Shown: piece by piece, positions 39,997 through 49,203 of the stretch
How positions within the stretch are numbered: position 1 is the first letter of the stretch
Layout: each line of letters begins with the position of its first letter
Virus record (IMG/VR): IMGVR_UViG_3300025104_000001
Span: 1 to 64,000 of that record
Origin: a virus
Direction: 5' to 3' (one strand)
DNA: 64,000 bases
Notes under the pieces: model-generated
Seen by the model: only the letters and a program-made list of their open reading frames with translations
The model's database searches: none
What the model was told of the DNA's origin: nothing
Position numbers and translations under genes: made by a program

Positions 39997-40593
39997 ATGA
40001 GCACAGAGAAAAAAGCTGGACGCAATTATGTGGACAATGAAAAATTGTATGAATCTTTTTTAGAGTGGCATGCTAAACGTGCTGAGGCTGCTGAACAAGG
40101 TTTGGAAGAACCGCAACCACCAAAGTATATTTCGGAATGCATTGTGCTTATACCTACACGTTTAGCGTCCAAAGGAAATTTCTCGGGCTATTCATTCAAG
40201 GAGGACATGATTGGAGACGCTATTGAGAATATCATCCAATATTACAGAAACTTTGACCCAACAAAGTCTAAGAATCCGTTTGCATATTTCACACAGATCG
40301 CCTATTACGCCTTCCTGCGTAGGATCCTTCGAGAGAGGAAACAATCATATATCAAGCATAAGCTGATTCAAAACAGCGACATCTTGGATAGCATCGTCAC
40401 TCAAGAGCATGATGACAGTATCGACTATCATGTATCGATTGTTGAGACTATGAAGATGAACCTTCGCCCTGAGCTTGAGGAATATTTCGAGAGAAAGAAA
40501 GGCGTCAAGGCAAAGAAGATTGGTAAATCGATTGAGGACTTGCTAGAGGAAGAGCTGCAAGAAGTTGTGGAGGGCCCCGATGACGAAGCGTAA
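39997..40593 (+). CDS. 55: Late-transcription sigma factor gp55
   Basis: 198 residues (T4 185). Directs host RNA polymerase to TATAAATA promoters. Landmarks match T4: NYVDNEKLYESFLEW at the N-terminus, KGNFSGYSFKEDMIGDAIENI, NFDPTKSKNPFAYFTQIAYYAFLRRI and RERKQ, corresponding to sigma region 2. ATG 39997 has AGGAG at 5 bases; the earlier in-frame ATG overlaps the promoter -10. Its target box is found before most virion genes in the window. Confidence 0.95.
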   Translation: MSTEKKAGRNYVDNEKLYESFLEWHAKRAEAAEQGLEEPQPPKYISECIVLIPTRLASKGNFSGYSFKEDMIGDAIENIIQYYRNFDPTKSKNPFAYFTQIAYYAFLRRILRERKQSYIKHKLIQNSDILDSIVTQEHDDSIDYHVSIVETMKMNLRPELEEYFERKKGVKAKKIGKSIEDLLEEELQEVVEGPDDEA

Positions 40594-41668
40594 ACTGAAC
40601 TGGGCTTTCATTACAGATCAACACTTCGGCTGCAGATCTGATAGCAAAATTTTCCACAGGCTGTTCAGGAAGTTCTACACTGAAGTTTTCATTCCGTTTC
40701 TCAAGGAGAATGAAATCAAGACTCTGTTTGTCTTGGGCGACTTCTTTGACCGCAGAAAATTCATCAACTTTGAAACTCTCAAATTGTCAAGGGAAATATT
40801 CTTTGACCCCTTAAAGGAAATGGGAATCAAAGTTCATGCCATTGTGGGCAATCATGATGTAATGTATAAGAACACAAACGCCGTCAATAGCTTGGACTTG
40901 CTTGTTAGTGAACATCATTATGACAACGTGACGGTGTATTCCGAACCTACAACGACTGTGGTTGATGATGTTAAGGTGTTGATGCTACCTTGGATCAACT
41001 CTGAGAACTATGGTCGTTCCATTGATGCAATCAAACATTCAGACGCTCGCTTTGTGTTCGGTCACTTGGAGATGAAGGGGTTTGAATACCATAGGGGCAT
41101 GGTGTCTGAACATGGTCACTGTGACGCCGATTTGCTTGCTAGATATGAGTATGTGTTCTCCGGTCACTACCATCATCGTTCAAGCCGAGGCAACATTCAT
41201 TACCTAGGCACCGCCTATGAGATGAATTGGTCTGATTACAACGACCCAAAGGGCTTTCATACCTTTGACGGACAAAAATTGACGTTTGTAGAGAATCCTG
41301 AAAAGATTTTCATTCGCTTGGTTTACGATGATATAAACCCCAGGCAAATTGAAAAGGACATTGGGGAACTAGGTTCTTTTAAAGATAAATTCGTCAAGGT
41401 GGTGATTCGGAGGAAGGAGCAACCAATCTTATTTGAACGATTCATAGACAAGATTGCAGAGACGGGTCCTTCTGACATAAACATTATTGACGAGACAAAC
41501 TCTGTCAAAGTTCTGGCTGAGGTCGGGGACGAACTTCCTAAAGACACCCTTGAGGTTATCAAGAATTTCATTTATAATGATCTTGAGACAGATTTGTCTA
41601 AGGAGCGTCTGATGCGAAAGCTACAGACAATTTATGTCGCAGCAAAGGCGTTAGCCGATGATGAGTAA
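40580..41668 (+). CDS. 47: Recombination nuclease subunit gp47 (Mre11-like)
   Basis: 362 residues. Metallophosphoesterase subunit of the gp46-gp47 end-resection complex. Motifs: TDQHFG, LGDFFDRR, VGNHD, FGHLEM and SGHYHH. Start ATG 40580 with GGAGG overlaps the end of gene 55 by 14 bases; the TTG upstream is not needed. Needed for recombination-dependent replication and host DNA breakdown in T4. Confidence 0.96.
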   Translation: MTKRKLNWAFITDQHFGCRSDSKIFHRLFRKFYTEVFIPFLKENEIKTLFVLGDFFDRRKFINFETLKLSREIFFDPLKEMGIKVHAIVGNHDVMYKNTNAVNSLDLLVSEHHYDNVTVYSEPTTTVVDDVKVLMLPWINSENYGRSIDAIKHSDARFVFGHLEMKGFEYHRGMVSEHGHCDADLLARYEYVFSGHYHHRSSRGNIHYLGTAYEMNWSDYNDPKGFHTFDGQKLTFVENPEKIFIRLVYDDINPRQIEKDIGELGSFKDKFVKVVIRRKEQPILFERFIDKIAETGPSDINIIDETNSVKVLAEVGDELPKDTLEVIKNFIYNDLETDLSKERLMRKLQTIYVAAKALADDE

Positions 41669-41671
41669 AAC

Positions 41672-43372
41672 ATGTTCTTAGTAAAAAAGATTCGATTCAA
41701 AAATTTCAGGTCATACGGCAATCAATTTACAGAGATAAACCTAATCAAGAGTGGCAGCACTGTTATCACTGCACCTAATGGCAGTGGTAAATCTACCATC
41801 TTGATGGCGATTGAATTCGCACTGTTCGGCAAAGTGTCCAACGGCATCAACAAAAACGACTTGGTCAATACAATCAACAAGAAAGATCTTGTCGTAGAGA
41901 TTGAATGTGAAACGAAGGGCAAAGAGATTCTGATTCGCCGAGGCATCAAGCCTAACATCTTTGAAATCTTCATTGATGGTAAATTGGTTGACCAAGAGGC
42001 GTCTACCAGAGACTATCAAACCCAATTTGAAGAAGAAATCCTGGGGTTCAACATCTCTAGCTTCCGCCAGGTTGTTTCAATCAGCGGCGGTTCATACACC
42101 CCGTTCCTTTTGCTATCTGCGGGGCAACGTAGAAAGATTGTTGAAGAGCTTTTGAACCTAACGGTGTTCTCTAAGATGTATATCATGCATCTTGCATCTA
42201 TTGCACAAACGAAAGAAAATCTGCAATCAGTAGAAAACGAAATCGAGAAACTACAAGCATCGCTTGCTTCATTGAAGAAGGGTCTTGAAACCCTATCAGA
42301 GCAAGAAGAAGGCTATCGGAAAACGATTGAAGAAAACATTGAAAAAGCCAACTCAAAGATTCAGGCCATCAATGACGAGATAAGAGATCAGAATGTTCAA
42401 ATCGAAAAGCTCCAATCACAAGCAGACTCTTATGAAGTAAAAATCGCCAAGAAGACCAAGCTCCAAGAGTATGGACGGGACATGAGGAAGAAGATTCAGA
42501 AGATTACAGACTTCATCTCATTCTTCCGAGATAACGATACTTGCCCAACCTGCACCCAACCTATTACTGAAGACTTCAAGGCGCAAGTCATCGAAGCTAA
42601 AGCAAATAAAAGAACAGAACTTCAGAGTAGCCTTGAAAATCTTAATGCGCTACTTCAAAAGACCGAGTCAGAAATCGAAAAGCTAGATGAAGTCCTAAAG
42701 AAGATTCGTTCTCTTGAAAACAACATCCACACAAACACAAAGCGCATCTCTGACCTTCAGGCATACATTTCAGAGCAACAGAAGATCTTGGGTAAAAAAC
42801 ATTTCAGCTCGGCAGACCTTACAGCAGAAATTAAGAAAACTTCTCAGGATATTTCTGAATTAAAAGCTCGTCGTCTAGAACTTCTTGAAGAAAAACAATA
42901 TAATGAGGTCATCAGTGCAATCATCAAGGACAACGGCATCAAGTCCAAGATCATTGCGCAATATGTGCCTCGAATGAACCAAGAGATCAACAAGTTCCTA
43001 GAGCTATTGGATTTGGGTATTTCATTCGAGATCAATGAGAATTTTGAAGAACGTATTCTTTCACGTTTCAAAGACGAACTTTCATACATGAGTTTCTCTG
43101 CGGGCGAACGTGCGAGAATTGACATTGCAATTCTTTTCACTTGGAGGGAGTTAGCTAAATTAAAGAACTCGCTTAATTGCAATCTGCTCTTCCTAGACGA
43201 GATTTTTGATGCAGTATTGGACGACCAGGGACTAGAATCATTCATAAATCTGTTAAAATATCATCTAAGTGATACGAACGTTTTTCTAATTAGTCATCGA
43301 CCCGAGGTTGTGGACAAATTTGAGAGCAATCTCCGCATTGTCAAATCTGCAAACTTTTCAAGGATAGAATAA
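41672..43372 (+). CDS. 46: Recombination nuclease subunit gp46 (Rad50-like)
   Basis: 566 residues (T4 560). SMC-type ATPase: Walker A APNGSGKST at 34-42, two long coiled coils, a zinc hook CPTC near 291-294, signature SFSAGERARI and Walker B LLFLDEIFD near 505. Partner of gp47, three bases downstream of it. Next gene begins on its stop codon (TAATG). Confidence 0.97.
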   Translation: MFLVKKIRFKNFRSYGNQFTEINLIKSGSTVITAPNGSGKSTILMAIEFALFGKVSNGINKNDLVNTINKKDLVVEIECETKGKEILIRRGIKPNIFEIFIDGKLVDQEASTRDYQTQFEEEILGFNISSFRQVVSISGGSYTPFLLLSAGQRRKIVEELLNLTVFSKMYIMHLASIAQTKENLQSVENEIEKLQASLASLKKGLETLSEQEEGYRKTIEENIEKANSKIQAINDEIRDQNVQIEKLQSQADSYEVKIAKKTKLQEYGRDMRKKIQKITDFISFFRDNDTCPTCTQPITEDFKAQVIEAKANKRTELQSSLENLNALLQKTESEIEKLDEVLKKIRSLENNIHTNTKRISDLQAYISEQQKILGKKHFSSADLTAEIKKTSQDISELKARRLELLEEKQYNEVISAIIKDNGIKSKIIAQYVPRMNQEINKFLELLDLGISFEINENFEERILSRFKDELSYMSFSAGERARIDIAILFTWRELAKLKNSLNCNLLFLDEIFDAVLDDQGLESFINLLKYHLSDTNVFLISHRPEVVDKFESNLRIVKSANFSRIE

Positions 43373-44109
43373 TGATTTCCAAACAACCAGAATATATTCT
43401 CCGAACCATGTGGGATAGAATCAAAACAACAAATGAAAATCTAGATCAAGATGAAGAAACTCTTGATGAAGTTGTTTCTGAAGATGAGCAGACATCGGTT
43501 TCGGTGTTTGACAAGTTTGCAATCATCCAACTGAATGGCCCTGTATGCGCTGAGACGGTCAATCCGATTGTGGATTTCATTGTCGGGGCAAATTTGTCAA
43601 GTGACAAGAAACTGGATTTGAACGTCATTAACCTTTTCATTGACACCGAGGGCGGCGACCTCCATTCGGCTATGAAATTGATTGATGCCATTCGTATGAG
43701 TGAAATTCCTATTCGCACCATCGGATGGGGTAAGGTGGCATCCGCTGGTCTAATCATTTTCATGACTGGCGCAGAACGTTTCATATCCGAGAACTGTTCA
43801 ATCCTTTCGCACAATGCAACCTTCAATGCGGCTCGTTACTCTGTTCGGGTGAATGACCTTTCACACCAACAAGAGTTCAAGCTCATCATTGACCGAATCA
43901 TGCGTGTCTACAAAGAATGCACCGGCAAGGATGAGAAGTATATCAAGAAGCACCTGTTGCGTGATAATGACGTCTACATGTCCGCTGCCGATGCAATCGA
44001 ACATGGCCTCGGCGACGGGTTCCTTCCAAGAGGCATGTCTTGGCTAAAAAGTTTGGTTAGACAGAGAATGACAGTCGAAGAAGTCCTTGACCCCGAGCTA
44101 AATACCTGA
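43372..44109 (+). CDS. ClpP-like serine protease
   Basis: 245 residues. The ClpP/crotonase fold is shown by LNGPVCAETVNPIVDFI, DTEGGDLHSAM, GKVASAGLIIFMTG with catalytic Ser124, and SILSHNAT with His147; GKDEKYIKKHLLRDNDVYMSAADAIEHGLGD supplies the third residue. An extra 45-residue acidic N-terminus precedes the domain. T4 has no ClpP; phage copies elsewhere process capsids or redirect host ClpX/A. Here it sits between 46 and 45, hence a replication or transcription-phase role is as likely as a structural one. Confidence 0.88.
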   Translation: MISKQPEYILRTMWDRIKTTNENLDQDEETLDEVVSEDEQTSVSVFDKFAIIQLNGPVCAETVNPIVDFIVGANLSSDKKLDLNVINLFIDTEGGDLHSAMKLIDAIRMSEIPIRTIGWGKVASAGLIIFMTGAERFISENCSILSHNATFNAARYSVRVNDLSHQQEFKLIIDRIMRVYKECTGKDEKYIKKHLLRDNDVYMSAADAIEHGLGDGFLPRGMSWLKSLVRQRMTVEEVLDPELNT

Positions 44110-44115
44110 TACAAT
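44087..44115 (+). promoter_or_regulatory. Sigma-70-type promoter of gene 45, TTGACC-N17-TACAAT
   Basis: -35 44087-44092 in the end of the clpP-like gene and -10 44110-44115, 47 bases before gene 45. Confidence 0.6.
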
Positions 44116-44161
44116 ACAGGTTCAAAAGTGTTGTACAAAAAATCTTTCATGAGGTAACATA

Positions 44162-44827
44162 ATGCAACTTTCCAAGCGTACAATCGAAGTTCTCAAGAAT
44201 TTCGCAACTATCAATCAGTCAATTGTTGTCAAACCTGGTAAGAAGCTTGCGACGATGGCAGTAGCCCGAAACATTCTAGCCGAGGCCGATGTTGAGGAAA
44301 CTTTTCCATCAGAGTTTGCGATTTACAACCTCAACGAATTCCTTTCAGCGTTGTCACTGTTCGAGAATCCCGAATTGGAGTTTGGCGAGAAGTGGGTCGT
44401 GATTCGTGAGAAGGGTGCCAAGCGCGGGGGCGTCAAGTATTTCTATTCAAACAAGGCTCTGATTGTGCATCCCACAAAGTCCATCAAGATGCCTGATGAC
44501 ATTTCTGTGGAGTTCACCGTTACAGAGGCAATCCTGACAAAAATCTCTCGCGCTGCAGGAGTGTTGGGTGTGAGTGACGTTGTGGTTGTGGGTGATGATG
44601 AAGGCATCAGCCTAATCGTTCAGGATCGTAAAAACGATTCTTCAAACGATTTTGAGATTCAGGTCTCTGACAAGGCTCAAGAAAAGCCATTCAAGTTCTT
44701 CTTCAAGCAAGAGAACCTGAAATTCATCCCGGGTGATTATGTTGTTCAAATTTCAGACAAAGGCATTTCGTCTTTCAAGAAAGCAGACGGTACAATGCAA
44801 TACGCCGTGGCTCTAGAAGCCACTTAA
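44162..44827 (+). CDS. 45: Sliding clamp gp45
   Basis: 221 residues (T4 228). Trimeric ring that tethers DNA polymerase and, with gp33 and gp55, activates late promoters. T4-like pattern: LSKRTIEVLKNFATINQSI start, ATMAVARNILAEADV, FPSEFAIYNLNEFLSALSLF and a C-terminal TMQYAVALE. Starts the operon that continues into the DNA-modification block, so clamp and modification enzymes may be co-expressed. Confidence 0.96.
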   Translation: MQLSKRTIEVLKNFATINQSIVVKPGKKLATMAVARNILAEADVEETFPSEFAIYNLNEFLSALSLFENPELEFGEKWVVIREKGAKRGGVKYFYSNKALIVHPTKSIKMPDDISVEFTVTEAILTKISRAAGVLGVSDVVVVGDDEGISLIVQDRKNDSSNDFEIQVSDKAQEKPFKFFFKQENLKFIPGDYVVQISDKGISSFKKADGTMQYAVALEAT

Positions 44828-44840
44828 CCAAGGAGACCCA

Positions 44841-46166
44841 ATGCTACACAATAATAGAATGAACTATGTGGCGTCGGGTCTTCAATTTGCCAAGTTCCTC
44901 TACAAGGATGCTCTTAAGAGCAAGGAAATTGTTGACCTGACAGGCCAGTGGCTAAAGCGTTTGGATAACGTCAACGGCCATCGCTTCAGTGTGCTGTTCA
45001 ATGCATTCACTGAGAAGAAGATGGGCCCACAGATTCAAGAGACCATCAAGCCTTATGTCTATGATGTTCATTCGGACTCCGGTGGCCTTCAGATGATTTC
45101 TCGTGGCCTTGCTGTGACGCCTGAGATCAAAAAAGAAATCTATGAAACCCAAGGTAGGTATTCAGATGTGGCTATGTCTTTTGACGAAATCCCAGTCTAT
45201 ACCTTGGTGCAGAAGTCTGAGCTGAAAGATGCGAGCAATAAAGTATTTGATAGGTCTCGTCTTGAGCCTTGCGCTAAGGCAACCGCTCGAAACATTACCG
45301 AGCAGATCCAATCATTCCTTGATAACAAGTCATCGACCCGCCCATTGGCGATCATTCAAGGGAACTGTCTAGAGACTGCTATGATTTGGTCGGATATCCT
45401 GTTTAAGGAGATTCCACAAAACATGCATGAAGTGATTGGAGGTATCGCTATTGGTTCACCTGCTCTAGGCGTCGGTGAATTGGAAGAAGTGAAGAAGGCG
45501 TTCTGGTTCACCCAGATTCCCTTTGACATTAAAGAGAAACATCTTCATATGTTGGGTGTGGGTGCAATGAAGCGATTTGTGCCTACGTTGGTGTTTGTGA
45601 AATCGGGTTTGTTCAAGGATACCTTAGTGTCCTACGATTCAACAACCCATACCAGCATGAACATCTACGGTCGCTATTACTACGGCAAGAAGCCAGGCCG
45701 TCAATATCAGATCGTCTACAATCGTGAATACACTCCAGCGTATGATGAGGTGTATGAAGACATTGTGTCTTTGCTACCAGAGCTAACCCAATGGTGTAAG
45801 AACGGATATGAATTCTTCACATTAATGAACGCCAAGCCAAAAGAATATACCAAGACGAACCCTTCACGGATTCCGCTAATCATGTCAACCGTGGCGCATG
45901 CAATTTCATGTATTTACAACTTCACCAAGCACGTTGAAGATGCACTTCATGATGACGAAATCCTATATGAGATGGTTGATGAAGAAGTAACCGAGCCGAA
46001 GTCTAAGATCAAGTATATTGACAAGACCAAGCGGAACGTCTATAATGAGCTAGGTAAAGTAAAAACCCTTGAGGATTACAAATATTGGGAATCCCATCTT
46101 GGCCGTTTCCTCAATAGCAAGCCTTCTCGTAACGGTCATACAACCTTGGATGATTTTTTCGAATGA
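44841..46166 (+). CDS. dpdA: DpdA-like TGT-fold DNA transglycosylase
   Basis: 441 residues. The tRNA-guanine transglycosylase fold is shown by VHSDSGGLQ (nucleophile region, Asp79), MSFDEIPV (Asp115, Glu116), RPLAIIQGNC and GGIAIGSPALG. The CxCxxC-H zinc site of tRNA enzymes is not visible. Phage DpdA proteins swap guanine in DNA for a 7-deazaguanine, blocking host restriction. Neighbouring queC and the distant folE/queE make this the best reading. Which deazaguanine is inserted cannot be told from sequence. The C-terminal 100 residues are extra and charged. Confidence 0.85.
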   Translation: MLHNNRMNYVASGLQFAKFLYKDALKSKEIVDLTGQWLKRLDNVNGHRFSVLFNAFTEKKMGPQIQETIKPYVYDVHSDSGGLQMISRGLAVTPEIKKEIYETQGRYSDVAMSFDEIPVYTLVQKSELKDASNKVFDRSRLEPCAKATARNITEQIQSFLDNKSSTRPLAIIQGNCLETAMIWSDILFKEIPQNMHEVIGGIAIGSPALGVGELEEVKKAFWFTQIPFDIKEKHLHMLGVGAMKRFVPTLVFVKSGLFKDTLVSYDSTTHTSMNIYGRYYYGKKPGRQYQIVYNREYTPAYDEVYEDIVSLLPELTQWCKNGYEFFTLMNAKPKEYTKTNPSRIPLIMSTVAHAISCIYNFTKHVEDALHDDEILYEMVDEEVTEPKSKIKYIDKTKRNVYNELGKVKTLEDYKYWESHLGRFLNSKPSRNGHTTLDDFFE

Positions 46167-46567
46167 GCATCGGATATGATCTTGACGGAGTTCTAATCTC
46201 CGATTTGTACTGGCCTGATGGCATGTCTCTTGAAGATTTTCTTAAGATGCGTGCTTCAGAGCCGTATGCCAATTTTGTTCCAAAAGGAAGCTATGTCATT
46301 GTGACTGGTCGAAATTCATCAGATAGACCCTACACTGAAGCATGGATTAGCAAAAACCTTGCAAGCAATCCCCCGTATCGTTTGTTTCATGATTGTCCAG
46401 ATCATAGGCAAGGCGCAGAGTACAAGGCAAGTGTAATTAACCAGAACGGCATCAGGATTTTCATTGAATCAGATGCAAAGCAGGTTGAGTATTTGAAAAA
46501 GCATTGCCCATATTGTCGTGTTTATCATTTCGGGAGCTTTCTAAGTGAAACGTTTTATAACCTATGA
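46163..46567 (+). CDS. HAD-superfamily phosphatase-like protein
   Basis: 134 residues with the HAD nucleophile GYDLDGVL (Asp6, Asp8), threonine motif IVTGRNSS and a C-terminal FIESDAKQVEYLKKH acidic motif. Starts inside the dpdA-like stop (ATGA) and overlaps the next gene, so it is certainly part of the block. It could dephosphorylate a nucleotide form of the modified base or its precursor. A DNA-modification role is inferred only from the operon. Confidence 0.78.
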   Translation: MSIGYDLDGVLISDLYWPDGMSLEDFLKMRASEPYANFVPKGSYVIVTGRNSSDRPYTEAWISKNLASNPPYRLFHDCPDHRQGAEYKASVINQNGIRIFIESDAKQVEYLKKHCPYCRVYHFGSFLSETFYNL

Positions 46568-47027
46568 GGAAATGACTGCTCTGTTAGATGAGCAGATTCC
46601 CAAGATTGAAGCATACGGGTTTGATGAAATCGTTGCTGTGGTTCGTGGTGGTTTGACCGCTGCGCACTACATTGCAAAACAACTTCGCTTACCTGTGGGT
46701 GTTTACTACCCATCAAATGATGCATATTCTACACCTCGTTTGATCCTAGCCAAGAAGAAGGCGGGCAAACTGTTGTTTGTGGAGGACCTTGTTGCGCAGG
46801 GTCGTACTCATGCCGAGCTATATAAGTTCATGAAGGGCTTTCCAGAAGTCGATTGGCATTTCATGCCAGTGCTAGTGGATGGGAAGTATGAGAAGAACTT
46901 CCTTATGCAGTGTTTGAAAACAGACGACTGGATTGTGTTCCCCTACGAAAAGTATGATAAAATGCAGGAAGGTGACAGGGGTCTTTTCCGGATGAATTCA
47001 GATGTTTATGGGGTAGCAAATGGGTAA
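46545..47027 (+). CDS. Phosphoribosyltransferase-like protein
   Basis: 160 residues. PRTase type I fold: VVRGGLTAAHYIAKQL, then the PRPP loop LLFVEDLVAQGRTH. GTG start at 46545 with GGGAG upstream, overlapping the HAD gene by 23 bases. Such enzymes couple a purine-like base to PRPP. In this block it might convert a 7-deazaguanine base to its nucleotide, or salvage guanine released by exchange. Both ideas are inference. Confidence 0.8.
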   Translation: MKRFITYEEMTALLDEQIPKIEAYGFDEIVAVVRGGLTAAHYIAKQLRLPVGVYYPSNDAYSTPRLILAKKKAGKLLFVEDLVAQGRTHAELYKFMKGFPEVDWHFMPVLVDGKYEKNFLMQCLKTDDWIVFPYEKYDKMQEGDRGLFRMNSDVYGVANG

Positions 47028-47940
47028 GAAGATTGTTGTTTTGCACAGTGGTGGTCTTGACTCTACAGTGATGTGGCGTCTAGCGAAAGAGGACATTCGC
47101 AATGAGGTGATCGCCGTATATTTTGACATTGGACACGACTACGCTTGGAAAGAAAAGGCGCAATTGCCGCCGGGCGCACACATCCATGATATGACTTGGT
47201 TCAAAGCCGAAGGCAAAGGCAAGGCGGGCAACGCCATGAATAACATCTTCATTCCTGGTAGGAACATGATGTTTGCTACAATCGCTGCATGTAAGTATCT
47301 GCCTGACGAGATTTGGATGGGCGCGCTCATGGGTGAAATCCATGACCAAGCAACCGACAAGAACCTAGAATATCTCCATCGACAGAACGATATTCTTAGT
47401 TATGTTCTATCGCCCTTCGGAAAAGTGAAGGTGGTGTTTCCTTTCGTAGAACGCCAGTGGGGTAAGCTGCAAGTAACAAGGTGGGCATGCCAAAACGGTA
47501 TGCAACAAGAGATTCTCGCATCGAGTTCATGCATGAGCGGTGAAGCAGGAAATTGTGGTCGTTGCGGCGTTTGTTTGCGCCGTGCAGGCATTTTCCCTCA
47601 ATTAAACATGGAAGAAAGCTACAACGTTGATCCTTGGACAGCCCCCGAGAACCGCAAGCTGATCCACGATTTGATTGTTGCTGAAATCAATCAAGACGAT
47701 TCCCATTATGACCGCTTCCGTAGGGAAGAGATCATCCCCACTCTAATCCGAAACCACAGCGGAAAATCTTTGCAGGAAATTTTGGAGCTTTATACGGATG
47801 GGGCTACTCAAGCTAAGGAAGAAGTTCTACAAGAAACTCCTCAAGAATCCGGGCCTAATCAAACGGAAATGAACCAAGACCAGACCTCGACAAGCACCCA
47901 CAATCCAGACGCACCTCCTCAAGTCACCCATGTTGTTTAA
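47020..47940 (+). CDS. queC: 7-cyano-7-deazaguanine (preQ0) synthase QueC
   Basis: 306 residues. ATP-dependent conversion of carboxy-deazaguanine to preQ0. PP-loop SGGLDST at 10-16; zinc cysteines 171, 179, 182 and 185 (SCMSGEAGNCGRCGVC). The enzyme proper ends near residue 235; the last 70 residues are a low-complexity Gln/Thr/Pro-rich tail not needed for catalysis. Overlaps both neighbours. With FolE and QueE this gives three of the four preQ0 enzymes. Confidence 0.94.
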   Translation: MGKKIVVLHSGGLDSTVMWRLAKEDIRNEVIAVYFDIGHDYAWKEKAQLPPGAHIHDMTWFKAEGKGKAGNAMNNIFIPGRNMMFATIAACKYLPDEIWMGALMGEIHDQATDKNLEYLHRQNDILSYVLSPFGKVKVVFPFVERQWGKLQVTRWACQNGMQQEILASSSCMSGEAGNCGRCGVCLRRAGIFPQLNMEESYNVDPWTAPENRKLIHDLIVAEINQDDSHYDRFRREEIIPTLIRNHSGKSLQEILELYTDGATQAKEEVLQETPQESGPNQTEMNQDQTSTSTHNPDAPPQVTHVV

Positions 47941-48790
47941 TACCGCTTACATCATCTCATACCTGCCTAATGATTCTCTCAAGGCCAGGCGCCTTGAGAT
48001 TCATAACAAACAGGTTGACTATTGGCTGGCTAAGGGTTTGAACGTCTTGGTGTATGCCCAAGGATATCAACAAGACGACTTCCGAAAGGACGTCCAGTAT
48101 ATCGTCAATACCCGAGGCGAAACCGATAGGCCCGGGCCCGCTCGTAACGTCTTGCTCCGTGCTTTTTATGATTCGGATGAAGACTTTTGTTTGTTGATGG
48201 ACAACGACATTGTTCTCTATGAGGGTGAGAAGTATTGTGATAGTGACAACCTTGTTCAAATCTTAAAAGACATTCCTCTTGAAAGCCTAGAAGGTGTAGA
48301 TGTATTTGAGCCTTTGAATCCTACACAAACACCTTTCAGTGCTTTCTATGCCGAAAAGAAGGATGTGCTAGCTAACAACCTAATCTTCAAGCGTCGTCCG
48401 AACATCTCAGGATGTTGTTTGTTCATTAGAAATTTCAAGAAGTTTGGTGAAGAGCCATTCTTCTATAATGATTGGTTTGATGAAAAGACAGGTAAGGTTA
48501 TCATGGGAGAAGATGTTGCCTTCGGTCTTAACCTCACGAAAAAGGGCAAGGGTGTCTATTCTTTGATGAATGCCGTCCGAAAGGACATGGGGTGGACGTC
48601 GAGCTCTTGGTGCAAGAGCCCTGAAATCAGAAAGCAATCATTTGAAACTCTGAAGGCGATCCTACCGACTTTGGGAGTGGGAACCAAGAACGGGAACCTA
48701 GATTGGGCAGGTTTCGCCGATCGCTACAAGATCCCACGACAAGTTCTAGCCCCCAAGAAAAAATCCGCAAGCATCCTAGACATGATGTGA
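47930..48790 (+). CDS. GT-A-type glycosyltransferase-like protein
   Basis: 286 residues. GT2/GT-A pattern: AYIISYLPNDS start, PGPARNVLLRAFYD and the metal-binding DxD as MDNDIVL (91-93), later GEDVAFGLNLTKKG like the catalytic ED. Overlaps queC by 11 bases, so it is the last gene of the modification block. T4 glucosylates its modified cytosines; by analogy this enzyme could decorate a deazaguanine in DNA, but protein or other targets are possible. Its last codons contain an early promoter. Confidence 0.7.
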   Translation: MLFNTAYIISYLPNDSLKARRLEIHNKQVDYWLAKGLNVLVYAQGYQQDDFRKDVQYIVNTRGETDRPGPARNVLLRAFYDSDEDFCLLMDNDIVLYEGEKYCDSDNLVQILKDIPLESLEGVDVFEPLNPTQTPFSAFYAEKKDVLANNLIFKRRPNISGCCLFIRNFKKFGEEPFFYNDWFDEKTGKVIMGEDVAFGLNLTKKGKGVYSLMNAVRKDMGWTSSSWCKSPEIRKQSFETLKAILPTLGVGTKNGNLDWAGFADRYKIPRQVLAPKKKSASILDMM

Positions 48791-48805
48791 TTCTTGCCTT
48801 ATAAT
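48776..48805 (+). promoter_or_regulatory. Early promoter CTAGACA-N17-TATAAT
   Basis: -35-like 48776-48782 and -10 48800-48805; leader near-identical to that at 26481-26510. Drives the small gene at 48836. Confidence 0.75.
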
Positions 48806-48835
48806 GCAGTCATTGTTGAACGGAGGACCTAGATC

Positions 48836-49060
48836 GTGTTTCAAGACGAAGCTCTCAAAGAACTTCAAGCTCGTAACGAGGCGCGTGTCAAACAAATGAT
48901 TGAGCAGATGGGCACAAAGTATCTGTGCCATCCTGCAAATTTCATCACCAAGGCAAAGTTCAAGAAAGACCTGCGTAAATCCAAAAAGAAGGCGATGTCG
49001 ATGTCTAAGGACAAGAACCTAAGTTTCGTAGTGCAAAACACTCCAGAAGGTCAAATCTGA
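48836..49060 (+). CDS. Small basic early protein
   Basis: 74 residues from GTG 48836, eight bases after GGAGGA. N-terminal helix MFQDEALKELQARNEARVKQ and a Lys-rich middle (KAKFKKDLRKSKKKAMSM). Looks nucleic-acid or protein-binding; function unknown. The promoter, leader and first codons exist as a second copy at 26440-26510 joined to foreign DNA. Confidence 0.6.
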   Translation: MFQDEALKELQARNEARVKQMIEQMGTKYLCHPANFITKAKFKKDLRKSKKKAMSMSKDKNLSFVVQNTPEGQI

Positions 49061-49143
49061 ACGAGAAAAGAAGGTTGGCAAGGAAACATAAGCCAAGGTG
49101 CAAGAACAGTCACAAGAATTTTTACAAACTATCTAATTTTTTG

Positions 49144-49171
49144 TAGACAAGTCGCAAAAACTTCATATAAT
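49144..49171 (+). promoter_or_regulatory. Early promoter TAGACA-N16-TATAAT
   Basis: -35-like 49144-49149 and -10 49166-49171; upstream of a small membrane gene and tRNA-Met. Confidence 0.65.
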
Positions 49172-49203
49172 AAAGACGTCAACAAGCAAACGAGGACAGT
49201 AAA

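Noticed and set aside
41722-43245. Minus-strand ORFs inside gene 46
   Set aside because: No ribosome-binding sites or protein-like patterns; gene 46 accounts for the DNA fully.
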